Part shown: positions 59,955 through 64,000 of the stretch, piece after piece | Position numbering within the stretch: position 1 is the first letter of the stretch | Layout of the letters: each line of letters opens with the position of its first letter | Assembly (NCBI RefSeq): GCF_042651785.1 | Contig: NZ_JBHSEC010000005.1 | Coordinates: 124,001 to 188,000 of the forward strand | Length of the DNA stretch: 64,000 nt | Direction of reading: 5' to 3' | From: Chungangia koreensis | Lineage (GTDB): Bacteria; Bacillota; Bacilli; Bacillales_A; Planococcaceae | Made by a program: the position numbers and the translations under genes | The notes under the pieces: model-generated | Database searches by the model: none | Seen by the model: only the letters and a program-made list of their open reading frames with translations | Told to the model about the DNA's origin: nothing

Positions 59955-62318
59955 ATGATCGCAGATCGCGTCTTAAAAACACTTGAATTTGATAAAGTCA
60001 GAGAACAAGCAGCCAAGCACTGTACATCATCACTTGGTCGCTCACATATGGATATACTTCGGCCAGCTACAGATCTGGCTGAAGTCCAAAGACTGTTAGA
60101 TGAAATGGACGAGGCTCTATCGTTGCTACGGATCAAAGGCAATGTACCGATGGGTGGGATCGCCGATATTCGACCACAGGCGAAACGTGCACAAATCGGT
60201 TCTGTATTAGGACCAATGGAATTGACAGAGATTGCCAGTACCATTCGTGCGAGTCGTATTTTGCGGCAATTCTTGGAGGCTGTCGATGAAGAAGGGGATA
60301 TTCAAATTCCATTATTCATGGAAAAAAAGGAATACCTCCCGATCCTGACCCAGCTGGAACACGAAATCATCGCATGTATTGATGATAATGGACTTGTGCT
60401 TGATAGCGCGAGTAGTGCTCTCCGAACAATCCGTCAGCAACTGCGCGCACAAGAATCCAGAGTCCGGGAAAAACTTGAGAGTTATACACGTGGTAAAAAT
60501 GCATCAAAGATGCTTTCAGATTCGATCATTACAATCCGGAATGATCGGTTCGTCATTCCTGTTAAAGCAGAGTACCGAAGTCATTATGGCGGCATTGTTC
60601 ATGACTCCTCTTCGTCTGGTCAGACATTATTTATCGAGCCGGATGCAGTAGTACAAGCAAACAATGAAATCAGCCGGTTGAAGATGAAAGAGAAAGAGGA
60701 AATCGACCGTATTTTAGCTGCCTTATCGTTACAGGTACAAGCTGTTGCACACGATCTCTTTTTATTGGTCAAAACGCTTGGTGAGATTGACGTGATTTTG
60801 GCGAAGGCGAAATATGGCCAAACCAATAAATGCACGAAGCCGGAAGTGAACGATACAGGCTTCATACGCTTAACGAAAGCAAGACATCCGTTGCTTCCGA
60901 TAGAAGAAGCAGTACCGAATACCATTGAATTTGGTGAGGAAGTGACAGCGATTGTCATTACTGGTCCAAATACAGGTGGTAAAACGGTCACATTGAAAAC
61001 AGTCGGCCTTTGCACGGTAATGGCACAAAGCGGGCTTCCCATTCCTGCTCTGGACGGTTCGGTCGTTTCGGTTTTTGAATCAGTATTCGCTGATATTGGT
61101 GACGAACAATCGATTGAGCAAAGCTTAAGTACGTTTTCCTCTCACATGGTGAACATCGTAGATATTTTACAAAAATTCGATGAACGTTCGCTTGTCCTGT
61201 TCGATGAGTTGGGTTCAGGTACGGATCCTCAAGAGGGGGCAGCATTGGCTATTTCAATTTTGGATGAGGTGCATGGAAGAGGTGCCCGAGTCATGGCTAC
61301 CACTCACTATCCGGAACTAAAAGCTTATGGTTATAATCGGCCGGGTGTCGTAAATGCAAGTGTAGAATTTGACGTGGATACGTTAAGTCCGACATATCGT
61401 CTGTTAATCGGAGTTCCAGGACGTAGTAATGCTTTTGAGATTTCAAAACGATTAGGGCTTCCTGATCATATTATCCGTCATGCAAAAAGCTTTACCGGTG
61501 CCGATCGGAACGAAGTGGAATCGATGATTGCTTCTTTAGAAGAAAGTAGAAGAGAAGCGGAAAAGGATGCCGAACAGTCCCGGGCTCTCTTGATAGAGGC
61601 GGAAGAGTTGCAAGAGGAATTAGAAACTAAGCTGCAGCAATATGAATCCTTGAAAGATGAACTCGAAAAGAAAGCCAAGGAAAAAGCCAAGAAAATCGTG
61701 GAGGAAGCGAAGAGAGAAGCGGAAGCGGTAATTTCTGAATTACGGGATATGCGGTTAAATGCTGCAGCAAACGTGAAAGAACATGAGTTGATCGAAGCGA
61801 GGAAGCGCTTAGAAGGTGCTGCCCCTGAAGAAGAAATTGTCAAAAAGCAAAAGGCGGTTAAAAAGAAAGATATTCAGCTTTCAGCAGGTGATGAAGTCAA
61901 AGTCATCAGCTACGGACAAAAAGGCGTTCTTATGGAGAAGGTATCAGATTCTGAATGGGTCGTTCAAATTGGAATTTTGAAAATGAAACTTCCGGAATCG
62001 GATTTGGAATACGTGAAACCGGAAAAACAAAAACAAGTTGTAGCTGCCGCCAGTGTAAAAGGACGGGATAGCTACGTTAAACTCGAATTGGACCTCCGCG
62101 GAGAACGATATGAAGATGCTATTTTCCGAGCTGAAAAGTATATTGATGATGCCGTATTATCCAATTATCATCAAGTGTCCATTATTCATGGAAAAGGAAC
62201 CGGCGCCTTGAGACAAGGAATACAAAAATTCCTGAAGAGTCATCCGCGAGTCAAGAGCTTCCGTTTCGGGGAAGCAGGAGAAGGCGGATTCGGCGTAACT
62301 GTTGTTGAGTTAAAATAA
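59955..62318 (+). CDS. mutS2: MutS2 (endonuclease MutSB)
   Basis: A 787-aa MutS-family ATPase without the mismatch-recognition domain. It has the core/lever region (about 1-300), Walker A GPNTGGKTVTLKT (about 336-348), Walker B LVLFDELGSGTDPQEGAA and the signature STFSSHMVN. A long coiled coil follows (about 515-620), then a KOW-like segment and a C-terminal Smr nuclease domain (about 712-787) with ELDLRGERYEDA and IHGKGTGALRQG. Involved in recombination control or in collided-ribosome splitting, as reported for B. subtilis MutS2. RBS TGGAGG. Confidence 0.97.
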   Translation: MIADRVLKTLEFDKVREQAAKHCTSSLGRSHMDILRPATDLAEVQRLLDEMDEALSLLRIKGNVPMGGIADIRPQAKRAQIGSVLGPMELTEIASTIRASRILRQFLEAVDEEGDIQIPLFMEKKEYLPILTQLEHEIIACIDDNGLVLDSASSALRTIRQQLRAQESRVREKLESYTRGKNASKMLSDSIITIRNDRFVIPVKAEYRSHYGGIVHDSSSSGQTLFIEPDAVVQANNEISRLKMKEKEEIDRILAALSLQVQAVAHDLFLLVKTLGEIDVILAKAKYGQTNKCTKPEVNDTGFIRLTKARHPLLPIEEAVPNTIEFGEEVTAIVITGPNTGGKTVTLKTVGLCTVMAQSGLPIPALDGSVVSVFESVFADIGDEQSIEQSLSTFSSHMVNIVDILQKFDERSLVLFDELGSGTDPQEGAALAISILDEVHGRGARVMATTHYPELKAYGYNRPGVVNASVEFDVDTLSPTYRLLIGVPGRSNAFEISKRLGLPDHIIRHAKSFTGADRNEVESMIASLEESRREAEKDAEQSRALLIEAEELQEELETKLQQYESLKDELEKKAKEKAKKIVEEAKREAEAVISELRDMRLNAAANVKEHELIEARKRLEGAAPEEEIVKKQKAVKKKDIQLSAGDEVKVISYGQKGVLMEKVSDSEWVVQIGILKMKLPESDLEYVKPEKQKQVVAAASVKGRDSYVKLELDLRGERYEDAIFRAEKYIDDAVLSNYHQVSIIHGKGTGALRQGIQKFLKSHPRVKSFRFGEAGEGGFGVTVVELK

Positions 62319-62384
62319 TGAAACTTTCTGTCGGCTCGTCCGTACGTAAGTAATATATGTTCATATTCAAAGGAGCCGAATGGA

Positions 62385-62789
62385 ATGAGTTTTTGGGAAA
62401 TCCCTTTAGTTGAAACAGCTGGTTACTTCAGTGTAGTAGTACTTTGTTTAATAGTTGCAATGGTGCTGTTCGAACTGGTCACTAAATATAAAAACTGGGA
62501 AGAAATAAAAAAAGGCAATATTGCTGTAGCACTTGCGACCGGTGGTAAGATTTTCGGAGTGTGTAATATTTTCCGTTTCTCTATCAGTCAGCACAGCACA
62601 CTCCCAGAAATGATTGGATGGGGTCTTTACGGCTTCGTGCTTTTAATCGTTGCCTACCTGTTATTTGAATTTCTGACACCAAGATTCAACGTCGACAAGG
62701 AAATTGAAAAAGGTAACCGCTCAGTCGGTTTCATTTCATTAACGATCTCGGTCGGACTTTCCTTCGTCATCGGAGCAAGTATATCGTAG
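62385..62789 (+). CDS. yshE: DUF350 membrane protein YshE
   Basis: A 134-aa DUF350 protein with four hydrophobic segments in two related halves: about 13-32, 45-65, 75-95 and 112-132. The halves are linked by charged KNWEEIKKGNIAVALATGG and EIEKGNRSVGFISLT, which read as an internal duplication. AAAGGAG precedes ATG. The function of the family is unknown. It lies between mutS2 and lcfA as in B. subtilis, and a 26-aa membrane peptide follows. Confidence 0.88.
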   Translation: MSFWEIPLVETAGYFSVVVLCLIVAMVLFELVTKYKNWEEIKKGNIAVALATGGKIFGVCNIFRFSISQHSTLPEMIGWGLYGFVLLIVAYLLFEFLTPRFNVDKEIEKGNRSVGFISLTISVGLSFVIGASIS

Positions 62790-62801
62790 GAGTTTGATTG
62801 A

Positions 62802-62882
62802 ATGGAAAAATTAGCAAAAGTTTTATTAGTATGTTGCATCGTCTTCGTCATTATAGGAGTAGTCTGGATGATGGGACAATAA
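62802..62882 (+). CDS. 26-aa single-pass membrane peptide after yshE
   Basis: A short ORF, MEKLAKVLLVCCIVFVI then IGVVWMMGQ. It has the charged start M-E-K-L-A-K and one hydrophobic helix of about 18 residues. AGGAG (62788-62792) lies nine bases upstream, partly inside the yshE stop region. A terminator follows 12 bp after its stop, so it is the last gene of the mutS2-yshE transcript. No function is known to me. The strong RBS, the position before the terminator and the coherent membrane segment support it as real. Confidence 0.6.
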   Translation: MEKLAKVLLVCCIVFVIIGVVWMMGQ

Positions 62883-62894
62883 TTGATTTACAGG

Positions 62895-62921
62895 AGAACC
62901 TGCTTTCTTGGCAGGTTCTTT
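62895..62921 (+). terminator. Terminator before lcfA
   Basis: AGAACCTGC / GCAGGTTCT 9-bp stem with a 7-nt loop, then TT and a T-poor tail. Confidence 0.75.
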
Positions 62922-63024
62922 GCATTTGAACATTATATGGGGTCAAGAATGACTTCAAAAATGAAGATGAACTATTTATCCCCAGTAATTTAGATGATGG
63001 ACAACTCCTTTTGTGAAATAATAA

Positions 63025-63053
63025 TTGAAAGCGCATTCACTATTCATTATAAT
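63025..63053 (+). promoter_or_regulatory. lcfA promoter with cre and FadR-like operator
   Basis: TTGAAA (63025-63030), a 17-bp spacer and TATAAT (63048-63053). The string TTGAAAGCGCATTCA (63025-63039) fits the CcpA cre consensus WTGNAANCGNWNNCW at every position and covers the -35. GCATTCACTATTCATTAT (63033-63050) has a perfect right half of the Bacillus FadR (YsiA) box TGAATGAMTANTCATTCA and a degenerate left half. Both point to repression in sugar-fed cells and induction by long-chain acyl-CoA. Confidence 0.75.
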
Positions 63054-63103
63054 TGGATGTAGGAATATTCTAACGATTTTATTCCGCAAAGGAGGAGAGG
63101 GAC

Positions 63104-64000
63104 ATGACGGAAAGGCCATGGCTAAAGCTCTATCCCGAAAATATTCCCCATACGCTGCAGTATGAGGAAATGCCGGTACAAGAGTATTTAACAAGGTCTG
63201 CCAAGACATTTCCGGATAAGACGGCAATCCACTTCATGGGAAAAGACATTTCCTATAAGGAACTCTATGAATCTTCCTTGAAGTTTGCCAACTACTTGAA
63301 ATCTCTCGGCGTTCAAAAAGGGGATCGTGTGGCAATTATGCTTCCTAACAGTCCGCAAAGTGTCATAGGTTATTATGGCATTTTGTATGCGGGAGGCATC
63401 GTTGTTCAGACAAATCCGCTCTATACGGAGCGGGAACTACAATACCAAATGAAAGACTCAGGTGCGAAAATCATCTTGGCAATGGATATTCTCTATCCAC
63501 GCATTATGAAGGTCCAACAAGAAACAGATTTGGAAAATGTCATCATCACAGGCATCAAAGACTATCTTCCTTTCCCTAAGAATCTCATCTATCCTTTCAT
63601 CCAGAAAAAACAATATGGATTCTCGGTAAAAGTGGAACATAGGGGGATGAGTCACCTTTTTACTGAAGTCATGAAAGTTGCAACACCGGAACGGATCGAA
63701 GTTCCTTTTAACTTTGAAGAAGACTTGGCTCTATTACAGTACACCGGTGGAACGACCGGGTTTCCCAAAGGTGTCATGCTAACTCACAAAAATTTAATTT
63801 CAAATGCTTCCATGTGTGAAAAGTGGCTGTATAAAATTGAAAAGGGTGAAGAGACCGTAATGGGTATTCTTCCATTGTTCCATGTGTATGGGATGACGAC
63901 TGTACTCATTTTATCAGTCATGCAAGGCAATAAGATGGTTCTTCTTCCTAAATTTGATGTTGAAACAGCGCTTAAAACGATTGATAAACAGAAGCCGACG
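63104..64000 (+). CDS. lcfA: Long-chain fatty-acid-CoA ligase LcfA (partial, runs off window)
   Basis: The first 299 codons of a long-chain acyl-CoA synthetase; the frame stays open to the window end. ATG 63104 follows GGAGGAGAGG. The AMP-binding motif YTGGTTGFPKGVMLTHKN is near residue 213-230, and LPLFHVYGMTT follows near 262. The enzyme activates long-chain fatty acids for beta-oxidation. In Bacillus it heads the lcfA-fadR-fadB-etfB-etfA operon; what follows here cannot be seen. The promoter carries a cre and a FadR-like box. Confidence 0.93.
   Translation, partial: MTERPWLKLYPENIPHTLQYEEMPVQEYLTRSAKTFPDKTAIHFMGKDISYKELYESSLKFANYLKSLGVQKGDRVAIMLPNSPQSVIGYYGILYAGGIVVQTNPLYTERELQYQMKDSGAKIILAMDILYPRIMKVQQETDLENVIITGIKDYLPFPKNLIYPFIQKKQYGFSVKVEHRGMSHLFTEVMKVATPERIEVPFNFEEDLALLQYTGGTTGFPKGVMLTHKNLISNASMCEKWLYKIEKGEETVMGILPLFHVYGMTTVLILSVMQGNKMVLLPKFDVETALKTIDKQKPT

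Noticed and set aside
1..64000. Prophage, insertion sequence, tRNA or rRNA genes
   Set aside because: No integrase, transposase, phage structural gene, tRNA cloverleaf or rRNA sequence was recognised. The only mobile-looking DNA is short non-coding repeats.

Overview
The window is a chromosomal segment from a low-GC, Gram-positive, endospore-forming member of the Bacillales. Gene content and order follow the Bacillus subtilis ytcI-to-lcfA arc. The many small differences from it (no mdh after icd, no ytsJ after dnaE, no ackA after ytxK, hflKC between phoPR and polA) and the protein style suggest a Planococcaceae genome such as Sporosarcina. That genus guess is inference. A small acid-soluble spore protein (sspI) supports sporulation. 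I see no prophage, transposase, CRISPR array, rRNA or tRNA gene; this is ordinary core chromosome.

Layout. 1-6.4 kb: acyl-CoA synthetase (mbcS), rarD, sppA, yteJ, tpx, ytxK, and a universal stress protein on the minus strand. 6.5-12.5 kb: ald, a minus-strand M24 peptidase, ytkL, ytoI, minus-strand ytpI, nrnA. 12.5-25.4 kb: dnaE, then central carbon and lipid genes: a FadR-type regulator with accD-accA, pfkA-pyk, fxsA, minus-strand ytvI, citZ, icd. 25.5-34.6 kb: a MaoC-like protein, phoP-phoR, hflK-hflC, and the repair/CoA group polA-mutM-coaE. 34.6-40.5 kb: gapB, an 816-bp repeat-rich gap, speD, nrdR, the primosome genes dnaB-dnaI, and a T-box leader for thrS. 40.5-48.4 kb: thrS, the L20-leader operon infC-rpmI-rplT, ysdA, ysdB, a dUTPase, a DUF2207 membrane protein, a YedK/HMCES protein and a GNAT enzyme. 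48.4-64 kb: thpR, ysdC, sspI, ysgA, T-box-pheS-pheT, a nucleotidyltransferase, rnhC, zapA, yshB, polX, mutS2, yshE, an unlisted 26-aa membrane peptide, and the start of lcfA, which is cut by the window end.

How the genes fit together. The carbon genes cover lower glycolysis (pfkA, pyk), its gluconeogenic reversal (gapB, with two CcpN-type boxes), TCA entry (citZ, icd), and fatty-acid synthesis (accDA, behind a regulator with a FadR-type operator) versus degradation (lcfA, whose promoter carries a perfect cre). DNA maintenance is well represented: dnaE, polA, mutM, polX, mutS2, rnhC, dnaB/dnaI, nrdR, dUTPase and HMCES. Translation genes show classic RNA control: two T-boxes with readable specifiers (ACC for Thr, TTC for Phe), an L20 leader, and an AUU start on infC.

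The most unusual content lies between genes. There is a family of MITE-like/REP-like repeats at 23.9, 35.8, 36.0-36.3 and 40.2-40.4 kb, with a covarying terminal stem. A six-copy 21-bp tandem array sits beside sspI. A 121-nt nested inverted-repeat element lies in front of pfkA. A long hairpin precedes, and may mask, the speD ribosome binding site. I did not find a convincing new multi-gene system.
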